Assembly (NCBI GenBank): GCA_902594405.1
Contig: CACJMB010000008.1
Coordinates: forward strand, 1 to 52,521
Source of the DNA: an uncultured Pelagibacteraceae bacterium
Lineage (GTDB): Bacteria; Pseudomonadota; Alphaproteobacteria; Pelagibacterales; Pelagibacteraceae
DNA length: 52,521 nucleotides
Direction of reading: 5' to 3'
A program made the translations under genes and the position numbers. The notes beneath the pieces were generated by a model. It was not told the DNA's origin, did no database searches, and worked only from the letters and a program-made list of their open reading frames with translations. Every line of letters starts with the position of its first letter. Position 1 is the stretch's first letter. Shown here one piece after another: positions 1-8,075 of this stretch.

Positions 1-573
1 TGCTCCTAATTCCATTAAAGCTTGAGCATAATCACTAGACCTTTTGGTAGATGTTCCAAAAATTTTTTTCTTCTCGTGTAAATTTTCCTTTTTGATTTGA
101 TCTTGTTTTTTTAAAAATAAGTATCTCTTAAGAACTCTTTCAATATTACCATCTAGAGGAATTATTGGTTCATTGAATGCAATTGCAGAAATTGCACTTG
201 CTGTATAATCTCCAATTCCTGGAAGAGACTTCAAATCTACAAAATTTCTAGGTATTTTTTTATTAAAATTTTTAACAACTATTTGAGCTGTTTTTTTTAA
301 ATTTCTTACTCTTGAATAGTATCCAAGACCCTCCCAAAGTTTAATTAATTTTCTATCATCATATTTTGATAATTTTTCAATTGTAGGAATATTTTTTATA
401 AATCTGTTAAAGTAAGGTATTACAGTTGCAACCTGGGTTTGCTGCAACATGAATTCACTTACTAAAGTATAATATTGCTTTTTTGTTTGAGAAACATTCT
501 TTCTCCAAGGTAAAGATCTTTTATTTAAATCGTACCAATTAAGAATATTATTTGTTATTATTGGATCTTTCAT
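1..573 (-). CDS. mutY: A/G-specific adenine glycosylase MutY, N-terminal part (runs off left edge)
   Basis: Base-excision repair glycosylase that removes adenine mispaired with 8-oxoguanine. I translated the minus strand from the ATG at 573-571, giving 191 residues in one open frame to the window edge. Visible motifs are LPWR (21-24), VSEFMLQQTQV with the catalytic Glu at about 40, WEGLGYYSRVRNL (80-92), the helix-hairpin-helix LPGIGDYTASA (117-127) and PLDGN with the catalytic Asp at about 141. The start matches the usual MutY N-terminus. The iron-sulfur loop and the NUDIX-like C-terminal domain would lie outside the window. Its start codon abuts, back to back, that of the next gene on the other strand, with no intergenic base. 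Confidence 0.95.
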   Translation of the reverse strand, partial: MKDPIITNNILNWYDLNKRSLPWRKNVSQTKKQYYTLVSEFMLQQTQVATVIPYFNRFIKNIPTIEKLSKYDDRKLIKLWEGLGYYSRVRNLKKTAQIVVKNFNKKIPRNFVDLKSLPGIGDYTASAISAIAFNEPIIPLDGNIERVLKRYLFLKKQDQIKKENLHEKKKIFGTSTKRSSDYAQALMELGA

Positions 574-1062
574 ATGCAATCTAAAAATAATACTAAGCAG
601 AGAAACGCTAGCATTCAAGGATTAAGATCTTTCAAAGACACTTTGCCAAAAAATGTCAAAAAAATAATAAATAAAAAAGGTCATGTATATTCAGAAACGC
701 TGAGCAATTGGAAATATTTAGTTGGAAGCGAATTATTTAAAATTTGCTATCCAAAAACATTTAAAAATTCAAATAAATTTGGTGTTAGCACCTTAGTGGT
801 TATGGTCAAGCGAGGACATGAGGTTGACGTAGAATATTCGAAAAAAGATATTTTGGATAAAATGAATAATTTTTTTGGATATTCTGTTGTTGAAAAGCTT
901 AAATTTATAAGTTTTGATGATGAACATGAAATGACGGGCTCGAGTGAAACAAAAGTTAAAAATGTGGCAATTAGTAAATATCAAGATAAGATTAAAGCTG
1001 TTAAAAACGAAAAGATTAAAAAATCATTAACAGAATTAACCAGGGTTTTTAGAGAGAAATGA
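574..1062 (+). CDS. dciA: DUF721 / DciA-like protein
   Basis: A 162-residue protein with the DUF721 pattern: a basic N-terminus with the conserved GLRSFKDTLP stretch (about 16-25), then a small alpha/beta domain containing SNWKYLVGSELFKICYP (about 44-60) and a beta strand STLVVMVKRGHEVDVEYSK. DUF721 includes DciA, which helps load the replicative helicase in bacteria lacking DnaC, so that role is inferred from the family. Order mutY, DUF721, dsbA, smc is a common alphaproteobacterial arrangement. The stop overlaps the next start by 4 bases (ATGA), indicating coupling. The start lies directly against the mutY start and has no Shine-Dalgarno sequence in front of it. Confidence 0.8.
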   Translation: MQSKNNTKQRNASIQGLRSFKDTLPKNVKKIINKKGHVYSETLSNWKYLVGSELFKICYPKTFKNSNKFGVSTLVVMVKRGHEVDVEYSKKDILDKMNNFFGYSVVEKLKFISFDDEHEMTGSSETKVKNVAISKYQDKIKAVKNEKIKKSLTELTRVFREK

Positions 1063-1637
1063 AAAAAATTATATTTTTAATATTAATGTTTTTTACTACC
1101 GTCTTAAATGTACAAGCTGAGGAAATTAAAAGAATAACTGTTGGGAACAAAGATGCAAAAATAACTATTATAGCTTTTGAATCATTAACTTGCAGTCATT
1201 GTGCTAATTTTCATAAAAATGTTTATCCTCAATTAAAGGCGGAGTATCTTGATACTGGACTTGCTAAAATAGAATTTAGACATTTTCCATTAGACATAGC
1301 AGCCTTTAATGCATCTAAAGTTTCTCAGTGTAAGAATGATGGAAATTCAGATATCCTTGAAAGTTTATATGCTAATCAACAAAAATGGGTAAAGGGAAGT
1401 TCAATCCAGGAGGCAAATAAAAATCTACAAAAATTTTTAAAAAGTGAGGGATTTAGTATTGATTTTGATACTTGTATAAATAATAAGGAAATTGAAGATT
1501 TTGTATTAAACGATCGAATCGATGGAGCAAAGAACTTCAAAGTGAACGCAACTCCTACGATTATTATTAACAACGAAAAATTTGAAAAAACTCTAAATTA
1601 TAAAAATTTAAAAAAAGCGCTTGAAAAACTGATATAA
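1059..1637 (+). CDS. DsbA-family periplasmic thiol:disulfide oxidoreductase
   Basis: 192 residues with a clear signal peptide (residues 1-20, ending NVQA) and a thioredoxin fold. The active site is C45-S-H-C48 within LTCSHCANFH. The cis-proline loop is NATPTIIINN near residue 165. This is the Thioredoxin_4/DsbA-like type found beside smc in many alphaproteobacteria. It should form or exchange disulfides in exported proteins. CSHC is less common than CPHC. Two more cysteines occur (SQCKND and DTCINN). No dsbB-like partner is in the window. It overlaps the DUF721 gene by 4 bases and is followed 8 bases later by smc. Confidence 0.88.
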   Translation: MKKIIFLILMFFTTVLNVQAEEIKRITVGNKDAKITIIAFESLTCSHCANFHKNVYPQLKAEYLDTGLAKIEFRHFPLDIAAFNASKVSQCKNDGNSDILESLYANQQKWVKGSSIQEANKNLQKFLKSEGFSIDFDTCINNKEIEDFVLNDRIDGAKNFKVNATPTIIINNEKFEKTLNYKNLKKALEKLI

Positions 1638-1645
1638 GTTAGTGC

Positions 1646-4219
1646 ATGGAGTTTAAAAAAATCCAATTAAACGGATTTAAATCTTTTGCTGAAAAAACCA
1701 ACTTCTTAATTGAGGATGGTCTTACGGGTATAGTGGGTCCTAACGGCTGCGGAAAATCTAACATTGTAGAATCTTTAAGATGGGTAATGGGAGAGACCTC
1801 TGCAAAAAGTATGCGTGGATCTGGTATGGAGGATGTTATATTTTCAGGAACATCTAATAAAGCATCAAAAAATATTGCAGAAGTATCAATCGAAGTTGAA
1901 AACAAAGATAAAGAAGGCCCAATCCAATACCGTGAGTTGGAGCAAATACAAGTTAGAAGAAAAATAGAAAAAGATAAAGGATCTAAATTTTACATTAACG
2001 ATAAAGAAGTAAGAGCAAGAGATGCGCAAATGTTTTTTGCAGATCTTTCGACTGGTGCACACTCTCCATCTATGATTAGCCAAGGAAGAATAGGTGCATT
2101 AGTAACTGCGAAACCAACAGATAGAAGGGCTATTTTAGAAGAAGCTGCAGGAATATCGGGTTTACACGTTAGAAGACATGAGGCTGAATTAAGATTAGGT
2201 GCGGCTGAGAATAATTTAAAAAGAGCAGATGAATTAAGAAGACAGCAAGAAAAACAATTAGCAAACCTTCAAAAACAAGCTGAAGAGGCAACAAAATACA
2301 AACTAATTTCAGATCAAATTAAAAAAATTGAGGCAGGTTTGTATTATTTAAAATTATTAGAAATAGATAAAGAAATTAGAATAGAAAATGAAATTAATAC
2401 TGAGGCAGAAGGAGAAGTAGAAGGATTTAATAACAAAATATCTGAATTAGAAAACTCAATTAAAACTTTTACAGATAAAGTAAATCCATTGAGAGAGAAA
2501 AATATTGAAAATTTATCAAGGATACAAAGACTTAATTTAGAACTTCAAAGTTTAGATGAGGAAAATACAAGAATTCAAGATGAGATAGAAAGCATCAAAA
2601 AATCAATTCAAACACTTGATGATGATATCACGAGAGAAAAAGGGATAATCATAGACGCTAACTCAAATGAAAAAAGATTGAAGGAAGAAAAAACTGAATT
2701 AATTGAGACAGATTCAAAGTATTTTGAAACAGAAAAATTATCTAATGAAGAGTTAGAAAGTGCAAAAAATAAACTTAAAGAAGAACAAAAAGCTGTTGAT
2801 GAAGTTGTAAACACTTTAGCAGAAGAAACTGTAAATATAAGTGTTGGTCCAATAAGAAATGTAAAAAACACTATATCAAGGGTAAAAGAATTAATAGAAA
2901 GTAATGAAATAAATCAAGCAGTAACGCTTCTAGATAGATGTAATATGGAGCTAGATAGTTTTTTAAATGATTTAAAAAATGAGAGATCTAGAAGTGAGTT
3001 ATTAGGAGTTAGCGAAAAATCAGAAAATATAAAATTACTCCAAGAAAAATATGCCGATGCATATAGTAAAAATCAATCAATTAAAAATGAGTCTATAAAA
3101 AGAAATGAAAGAATTAAAACCATTGAAACGGAAATTGAAAGTTGGAAAAATTTATTAACTAACTCAGAAAAAATGGTTAATGAACTAACACAAAGAAAAG
3201 AAAAATTATCGAAACAATTAAGTGATTTAGAAAATCAACCTAGAGCACAGGCAGAGAGAAAAGGTCAAATTTCAGAAAATTTAAGAATTTCAGATAAAGA
3301 AAAAATTGATAATGAAGCGATTATAGATGAAACAGATCAAAAAATTGAAATGTTAAGAACGCAATTAAATGAAATTCAAGAACAATCAATTCAAATCAGA
3401 GAAAGAAAAGCAAGCTCAGGAGCTACAATTGAAGGTCTTCAAAAAAGAAAAAATGATCTCCTTGATAGAATTAGTTCTGAGTTAAATTTGAATGAAGATA
3501 ATATTTTAGAAAATTCAAATTTAAACGGAGTAGAAGAGCTTCCAAATCCAGTTGATCAAGAAGATGCTTTAGACAAGAAAAAACAAGAAAGAGAAAAATT
3601 AGGATCTGTAAATTTAAAAGCAGATGAAGAAACAAGTAAATATGAAGAAGAGATAAAAAAAATGGAACAGGATCGTGCCGACCTTGTTACTGCTATTGTG
3701 AAACTGAAAGATAGCATCAATGAACTTAATCAAAAAGGAAGGGAAAGATTGATTGAAGCTTTTGAAAAAGTTAATAGAAAATTTAATGAAGTTTATACAA
3801 AACTTTTCAATGGTGGAAATGCCAAACTAGAACTGGTGGACTCTGATGATCCACTTGAAGCAGGTTTAGAAATGTTAGTTAGTCCTCCGGGAAAAAGACT
3901 TCAATCTATAACTTTGTTATCTGGAGGTGAGCAAGCGTTGACTGCCCTCTCATTAATCTTTGCAGTATTTTTAACAAACCCTTCACCTATATGTGTATTA
4001 GATGAGGTTGATGCACCACTTGACGATGCTAACGTAACAAGATTTTGTAGTCTACTTGAGGAATTAATAAAAATAACCAATACTAAATTCATAATTGTAA
4101 CTCATCATGCTTTAACCATGTCAAAAATGAACAGACTATATGGGGTAACTATGCCTCAAAAAGGAATTAGTCAGCTTGTGGCTGTTGATTTACAAAAAGC
4201 AGAGAGTATGGTTGCTTAA
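1646..4219 (+). CDS. smc: Chromosome segregation ATPase SMC, short form
   Basis: 857-residue SMC-type ABC ATPase for chromosome organisation. The N-terminal head has Walker A GPNGCGKSN (31-39) and the Q-loop region SPSMISQGRIG with RRAILEEAAGISG. A coiled coil runs from about 165 to 690. The C-terminal head has the signature LLSGGEQ (about 755-762) and Walker B VLDEVDAPLDD (about 782-792). Typical bacterial SMCs are about 1150-1200 residues. The shortening is all in the middle: between the two coils (about 380-450) I see only a helical segment and no recognisable globular hinge. Both heads look intact, so this is not a broken gene. ScpA/ScpB are not in the window. The start ATG follows dsbA by 8 bases. 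Confidence 0.95.
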   Translation: MEFKKIQLNGFKSFAEKTNFLIEDGLTGIVGPNGCGKSNIVESLRWVMGETSAKSMRGSGMEDVIFSGTSNKASKNIAEVSIEVENKDKEGPIQYRELEQIQVRRKIEKDKGSKFYINDKEVRARDAQMFFADLSTGAHSPSMISQGRIGALVTAKPTDRRAILEEAAGISGLHVRRHEAELRLGAAENNLKRADELRRQQEKQLANLQKQAEEATKYKLISDQIKKIEAGLYYLKLLEIDKEIRIENEINTEAEGEVEGFNNKISELENSIKTFTDKVNPLREKNIENLSRIQRLNLELQSLDEENTRIQDEIESIKKSIQTLDDDITREKGIIIDANSNEKRLKEEKTELIETDSKYFETEKLSNEELESAKNKLKEEQKAVDEVVNTLAEETVNISVGPIRNVKNTISRVKELIESNEINQAVTLLDRCNMELDSFLNDLKNERSRSELLGVSEKSENIKLLQEKYADAYSKNQSIKNESIKRNERIKTIETEIESWKNLLTNSEKMVNELTQRKEKLSKQLSDLENQPRAQAERKGQISENLRISDKEKIDNEAIIDETDQKIEMLRTQLNEIQEQSIQIRERKASSGATIEGLQKRKNDLLDRISSELNLNEDNILENSNLNGVEELPNPVDQEDALDKKKQEREKLGSVNLKADEETSKYEEEIKKMEQDRADLVTAIVKLKDSINELNQKGRERLIEAFEKVNRKFNEVYTKLFNGGNAKLELVDSDDPLEAGLEMLVSPPGKRLQSITLLSGGEQALTALSLIFAVFLTNPSPICVLDEVDAPLDDANVTRFCSLLEELIKITNTKFIIVTHHALTMSKMNRLYGVTMPQKGISQLVAVDLQKAESMVA

Positions 4220-4228
4220 ACTATATAA

Positions 4229-4504
4229 ATGCCAAAAGACCCTTTCAAAACTCGCTTAGAGATTGCAAAAAGCAAGATTTCAAAGAAAAATCTCTACAAT
4301 AAGAAGAATGACCCCTCACCTATAGGAACTGCATTCAAATTGAGCACAGAACTTGTTTCTGCAGTAGCTGTGGGGACAATTATTGGGTTTATTTTTGACA
4401 AGACCTTTGGTACTAAACCCTGGTTTATATTAATATTTTTTTTTGTTGGTGTAGTTGCTGGAATAACCAATGTGATTAGATCCGCAAAAAAAATGCAAAA
4501 ATAA
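4229..4504 (+). CDS. atpI: ATP synthase protein I (AtpI/AtpZ family)
   Basis: 91 residues: a basic N-terminal tail and two membrane helices (about 36-57 and 64-84), with the family motif STELVSAVAVGTIIGFIFDK and a turn containing GTKPW. This family heads ATP synthase Fo operons and is thought to help c-ring assembly or divalent ion handling. That role is from the family, not the sequence. It begins 9 bases after smc and is 9 bases ahead of atpB, so it is the first gene of the Fo operon. Confidence 0.88.
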   Translation: MPKDPFKTRLEIAKSKISKKNLYNKKNDPSPIGTAFKLSTELVSAVAVGTIIGFIFDKTFGTKPWFILIFFFVGVVAGITNVIRSAKKMQK

Positions 4505-4513
4505 ATAAGTATT

Positions 4514-5248
4514 ATGGCAGCAAATCCTATGTCCCAATTCGACGTTTATAGAATTGGACCTGAAATTAAAGTTGGAGCATTCGACATATCTTTTACGAAC
4601 GCAAGTTTGTTTATGATTTTAAGTACTGTATCTATTTTGTTAATCTTTAATTTAGGATCAAAAAAAAATTCAATACTACCAAACAAAATTCAATTATTAG
4701 CAGAACTTAGCTATACCTTTGTATCCAAAATGATTAGCGATACAGCTGGATCAAAAGCTAAACCATACTTTGCATTTATATTTTCTCTATTCATGTTTGT
4801 TTTATTTTGTAACATGTTTGGAATGATACCCTATACTTTCACTGTAACCAGTCATATCATTGTAACATTTGTGCTCGCAGCATTTATATTTATTGGAGTG
4901 ACTGTAATTGGGTTTATTAAACATGGATTTGGGTATTTAAAATTATTTGTTCCAAGTGGAGTGCCTGCAGTCTTACTCCCTTTAATTGTTGTTATAGAAA
5001 TTATTTCTTATTTAAGTAGACCTATAAGTTTATCAGTTAGATTATTTGCCAATATGATGGCTGGTCATACAATGATGAAAGTTTTCGGAGGCTTTGTAAT
5101 TAGCCTTGGAATAGTTGGTGGGTGGCTTCCACTAAGTTTTTCGGTTGCGTTAACTGGTTTGGAGATCTTAGTTGCTTTTCTTCAAGCTTATGTTTTTGCA
5201 ATCTTAACCTGCATCTATTTAAATGATGCATTAAATTTACACCATTAA
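4514..5248 (+). CDS. atpB: F-type ATP synthase subunit a
   Basis: 244 residues, polytopic inner-membrane protein forming the proton half-channels against the c-ring. The family signature SRPISLSVRLFANMMAGH (168-185) contains the essential arginine, here R176. The upstream segment FCNMFGMIPYTFTVTSH matches the conserved NLxGLxPY region. Length and start are normal for alphaproteobacterial AtpB. It sits between atpI and atpE; the F1 genes are not in this window, consistent with the split Fo and F1 operons of alphaproteobacteria. Confidence 0.97.
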   Translation: MAANPMSQFDVYRIGPEIKVGAFDISFTNASLFMILSTVSILLIFNLGSKKNSILPNKIQLLAELSYTFVSKMISDTAGSKAKPYFAFIFSLFMFVLFCNMFGMIPYTFTVTSHIIVTFVLAAFIFIGVTVIGFIKHGFGYLKLFVPSGVPAVLLPLIVVIEIISYLSRPISLSVRLFANMMAGHTMMKVFGGFVISLGIVGGWLPLSFSVALTGLEILVAFLQAYVFAILTCIYLNDALNLHH

Positions 5249-5253
5249 TAACA

Positions 5254-5260
5254 GAGGAGG
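5254..5260 (+). promoter_or_regulatory. Strong Shine-Dalgarno site of atpE
   Basis: GAGGAGG lies 5 bases before the atpE ATG at 5266. Most genes in this window have weak or no Shine-Dalgarno sequences, so this one stands out. It fits the need for about ten or more c subunits per enzyme. Confidence 0.8.
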
Positions 5261-5265
5261 ATATA

Positions 5266-5493
5266 ATGGAATTAGAAGCAGCAAAAATGATCGGAGCAGG
5301 TTTAGCAGCAATTGCTTTAGCTGGAGCCGGCGTTGGTATTGGAATAATTTTTGGAAATTATTTGTCTGGTGCAATGAGAAATCCATCTGCAGCACAAAAA
5401 CAATTTCCTAACTTGCTTTTAGGTTTTGCACTTGCAGAAGCTACAGGATTATTCGGATTAGTAGTAGCGTTAATCATTCTCTTTGCGTTTTAA
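5266..5493 (+). CDS. atpE: F-type ATP synthase subunit c
   Basis: 75 residues forming a two-helix hairpin: a glycine/alanine-rich helix with GAGVGIGIIFG (20-30), a polar loop RNPSAAQKQ, and a second helix FALAEATGLFGL with the ion-carrying carboxylate E58. Residues flanking the Glu (A-E-A-T-G-L-F) look like a proton-type rather than a classic sodium-type site; that is an inference from motif comparison. It is preceded by a strong Shine-Dalgarno site. The next gene begins 5 bases after its stop if its ATG is used. Confidence 0.97.
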   Translation: MELEAAKMIGAGLAAIALAGAGVGIGIIFGNYLSGAMRNPSAAQKQFPNLLLGFALAEATGLFGLVVALIILFAF

Positions 5494-5497
5494 ATTG

Positions 5498-6088
5498 ATG
5501 GTTAAAAAAATATATTTTCAGTCAATATTTTTTAGCTTCTTTTTTATTAAAGAAGCTTTTGCAGCTGAAAGCGGAGGTATGCCTCAATTAAATCCAGAGT
5601 TTTGGGTTTCTCAAATTTTTTGGCTAATACTTACTTTTGGTGTTATGTATTTAGTTTTATCTAAACTAATACTACCAAAAATTAGTAACAACTTAGAATC
5701 GAGAAAATCTCAAATATTAGAAAATATTGAGGCTGCTGAGAAACAAAGAGAAGATAGTGATGCAAAACTAAAAGAATATGATGAAATTATATCTAAAAGC
5801 AAACTTGAGGCTAATAGTATTTTCAATCAAGCAAGAGAAAAAGCGTTAAAAGACATTGATGCAAAAAGAGAAGTGCTTGATAAGCAAATTGATAATGAAA
5901 TTGCTGAGGCTGAAAAAGAAATAGATGCATTAAGAAAAAATGCACCAGATAAAATAAATAAAATTGCTATTGAGACTTCATCTGAGTTATTGCAAAAACT
6001 AATTGGAGCTGAAGTAAATAATAGTAGTATATCTGCAATTGTTGACGATCTATCTAAAAGAAATGGAGATAAATACTATGGCAATTGA
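5498..6088 (+). CDS. atpF2: F-type ATP synthase subunit b' (peripheral stalk)
   Basis: 196 residues from the ATG at 5498. The frame is open upstream to a TTG at 5483 inside atpE, but the ATG right after the atpE stop is the better start. A hydrophobic leader-like stretch ending AFAA (about 10-25) precedes the conserved b' segment PQLNPEFWVSQIFWL and a membrane helix. A long charged coiled coil (about 65-190) follows, as expected of the stator. This is the b' copy of the duplicated b subunit typical of alphaproteobacteria. It overlaps the following b gene by 11 bases. Confidence 0.92.
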   Translation: MVKKIYFQSIFFSFFFIKEAFAAESGGMPQLNPEFWVSQIFWLILTFGVMYLVLSKLILPKISNNLESRKSQILENIEAAEKQREDSDAKLKEYDEIISKSKLEANSIFNQAREKALKDIDAKREVLDKQIDNEIAEAEKEIDALRKNAPDKINKIAIETSSELLQKLIGAEVNNSSISAIVDDLSKRNGDKYYGN

Positions 6089-6575
6089 TGCAACATTTTG
6101 GGTAGCCGTATCATTTATTATTTTTTTTGGAGCGTTAATTTACCTTAAAATTCCTCAAAAAATTTCTGAAATGTTAGATAAAATGATATCTGACATTAAA
6201 AATGAAATTGATGAAAGTGAAAAATTAAGAACTGAGGCAAAAATACTATTAGATAACTCACAAAAAAAATTAGATACAGCTCAGTCTGTTAGCAACGAAA
6301 TTCTTGAGAACGCCAAAAAAGATGCCGATAGATTAATAATTGAGATGAATGATAAGTTTCATAAATCATCAGAAATTAAAAAAAATTTAGCTGAAAATAA
6401 AATAAGTCAGATGAAAGAAGCTGCTTTAAAAGAAATTAAGGACGCATCAATAAAAATTGCCGTGGACTCAGTTAAAAAAATAATAACTACATCTGTAGAC
6501 AAGTCAAAATTAGATGCTGTGTTTCAAAAAAATTTAGATGAAACTAAAGCAGAGTTAAAAAAAATTAACTCATAA
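6078..6575 (+). CDS. atpF: F-type ATP synthase subunit b
   Basis: 165 residues from ATG 6078, which has GGAG about 9 bases upstream (6065-6068); longer in-frame starts at 6063 or the TTG at 6039 are less likely. The N-terminus AIDATFWVAVSFIIFFGAL is a single membrane anchor, followed by PQKISEMLD and a long coiled coil to the end. It pairs with b' to form the peripheral stalk tying F1 to Fo. It is the last gene of the Fo operon; the carotenoid genes begin 39 bases on. Confidence 0.92.
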   Translation: MAIDATFWVAVSFIIFFGALIYLKIPQKISEMLDKMISDIKNEIDESEKLRTEAKILLDNSQKKLDTAQSVSNEILENAKKDADRLIIEMNDKFHKSSEIKKNLAENKISQMKEAALKEIKDASIKIAVDSVKKIITTSVDKSKLDAVFQKNLDETKAELKKINS

Positions 6576-6580
6576 TACAC

Positions 6581-6606
6581 TTACAATTTTTCAAAAAAGC
6601 TATAAA
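6581..6606 (+). promoter_or_regulatory. Possible promoter of the carotenoid/retinal operon
   Basis: In the 39-base gap before crtI there is TTACAA (6581-6586) and TATAAA (6601-6606), spaced 14 bases, which is shorter than ideal. If the -10 is real, transcription would start within a few bases of the crtI ATG at 6615, giving an almost leaderless mRNA. No terminator separates it from atpF, so read-through is also possible. Confidence 0.3.
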
Positions 6607-6614
6607 TTATTAAA

Positions 6615-8075
6615 ATGAACTCTATAGTCATTGGATCAGGATTTGGTGGGATCGCGGCAGCGCTAAGACTTAAGGCGAAAGGACATAACGTAAAATTAAT
6701 AGAAAAACATCCAGATCTAGGTGGAAGAGCAAGAGTTTTTAAGAAAAACGGATTTATATATGATGCTGGACCAACAGTAATTACTGCACCCTACTTAATA
6801 AATGAATTGTTTGAGTTATTCAATAAAGATCCAAAAAATTATATAGAATTAACTCCACTTAAAATTTGGTACCAGTTTATTTTTGAGGACAAAACTAAAT
6901 TTAACTATTCAGGCGACGAAATAGAGATGAAAGACCAAATTGAGAAGCTTAGCAAAGAAGATGTAAATGGATATGAAAAATTAGTTAATTTTACAAAAAA
7001 AATATTTGATAAAGGTTTTTTAGAACTTGCAGATGTACCATTTGATAAACCTTTCGTAATGATGCAACAATTGCCTGCCTTATTAAAACTTAAAAGTTAT
7101 AAATCAGTTTACTCACTTGTTTCATCTTATATAAAAAATGAAAAATTAAGAAGAATGCTTAGCATGCATCCTTTGCTAGTTGGGGGAAATCCTTTTACAA
7201 CCACTTCTATTTATGGATTAATTCTTTATTTAGAAAAAAAATGGGGAATACATTATTCAGTTGGAGGAACAGGAAATATAATTAAAGGTTTTGAAAAATT
7301 AATGAATGAGGTTGGTATTGAAATAATAAAAAACAGTGAAGTAACAGAAATTATATCAAAAAATAATAAAATTAGTGGTGTAAAATTAAATAATGAAAAT
7401 GAAATTGGTGCAGATAATGTTGTTTGCAATGCAGATCCACCTGCATTTTATGAGAAAATGTTAAGCAAAAGCAACGAGAATTCCATGTTGTTTAATTGGA
7501 AAAAAAATCGAATGGAATATTCTATGGGTTTATTCGTTTACTATTTTGGAACAAAAAAAATTTATGAGAATGTTGAACATCATACAATAAAGTTTGGTAA
7601 CAAGTATAAAGAACATCTTGATGACATATTTGATAAGAAAAAATTAAATAACGATATTAGCTATTATCTTCACAGACCTACAGCGACTGATAAAACTATG
7701 GCCCCAGAAGGGAATGATTGTTTTTATGTATTAGTGCCTGTTCCTAACAATCAATCAAAAATAAATTGGGAAACTGAAGGTGAGAAAATGAAAAATCTTG
7801 TAATTGAAAAAATGGAAAAAGACTTAATGCCGGATCTTAAGAATAATATAGTTGAGGACTTTTATCTAACACCTGATTACTTTGAAAAAGAATTAAATAC
7901 AAAATTTGGATCAGGGTTTTCAATTCAACCTAAATTTACACAATCCGCATACTTTAGATTTCATAATAAATCTGAAATATATGATGGTTTATACTTTGTT
8001 GGTGCAGGAACACATCCAGGGGCTGGGGTACCAGGTGTTCTCTCTTCAGCAAAAGTTTTAGATAAATTATTTTAA
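6615..8075 (+). CDS. crtI: Phytoene desaturase CrtI
   Basis: 486-residue FAD-dependent desaturase converting phytoene to lycopene. The N-terminal dinucleotide-binding fold reads VIGSGFGGIAAALRLKAKGH (5-24), followed by DLGGRARVF and YDAGPTVITAP. The C-terminal carotenoid-desaturase motif is GLYFVGAGTHPGAGVPGVL. Length is normal for bacterial CrtI. The stop overlaps the crtB start by one base (TAATG). It opens the crtI-crtB-crtY-blh operon that leads to retinal, presumably for a rhodopsin encoded elsewhere. Confidence 0.97.
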   Translation: MNSIVIGSGFGGIAAALRLKAKGHNVKLIEKHPDLGGRARVFKKNGFIYDAGPTVITAPYLINELFELFNKDPKNYIELTPLKIWYQFIFEDKTKFNYSGDEIEMKDQIEKLSKEDVNGYEKLVNFTKKIFDKGFLELADVPFDKPFVMMQQLPALLKLKSYKSVYSLVSSYIKNEKLRRMLSMHPLLVGGNPFTTTSIYGLILYLEKKWGIHYSVGGTGNIIKGFEKLMNEVGIEIIKNSEVTEIISKNNKISGVKLNNENEIGADNVVCNADPPAFYEKMLSKSNENSMLFNWKKNRMEYSMGLFVYYFGTKKIYENVEHHTIKFGNKYKEHLDDIFDKKKLNNDISYYLHRPTATDKTMAPEGNDCFYVLVPVPNNQSKINWETEGEKMKNLVIEKMEKDLMPDLKNNIVEDFYLTPDYFEKELNTKFGSGFSIQPKFTQSAYFRFHNKSEIYDGLYFVGAGTHPGAGVPGVLSSAKVLDKLF

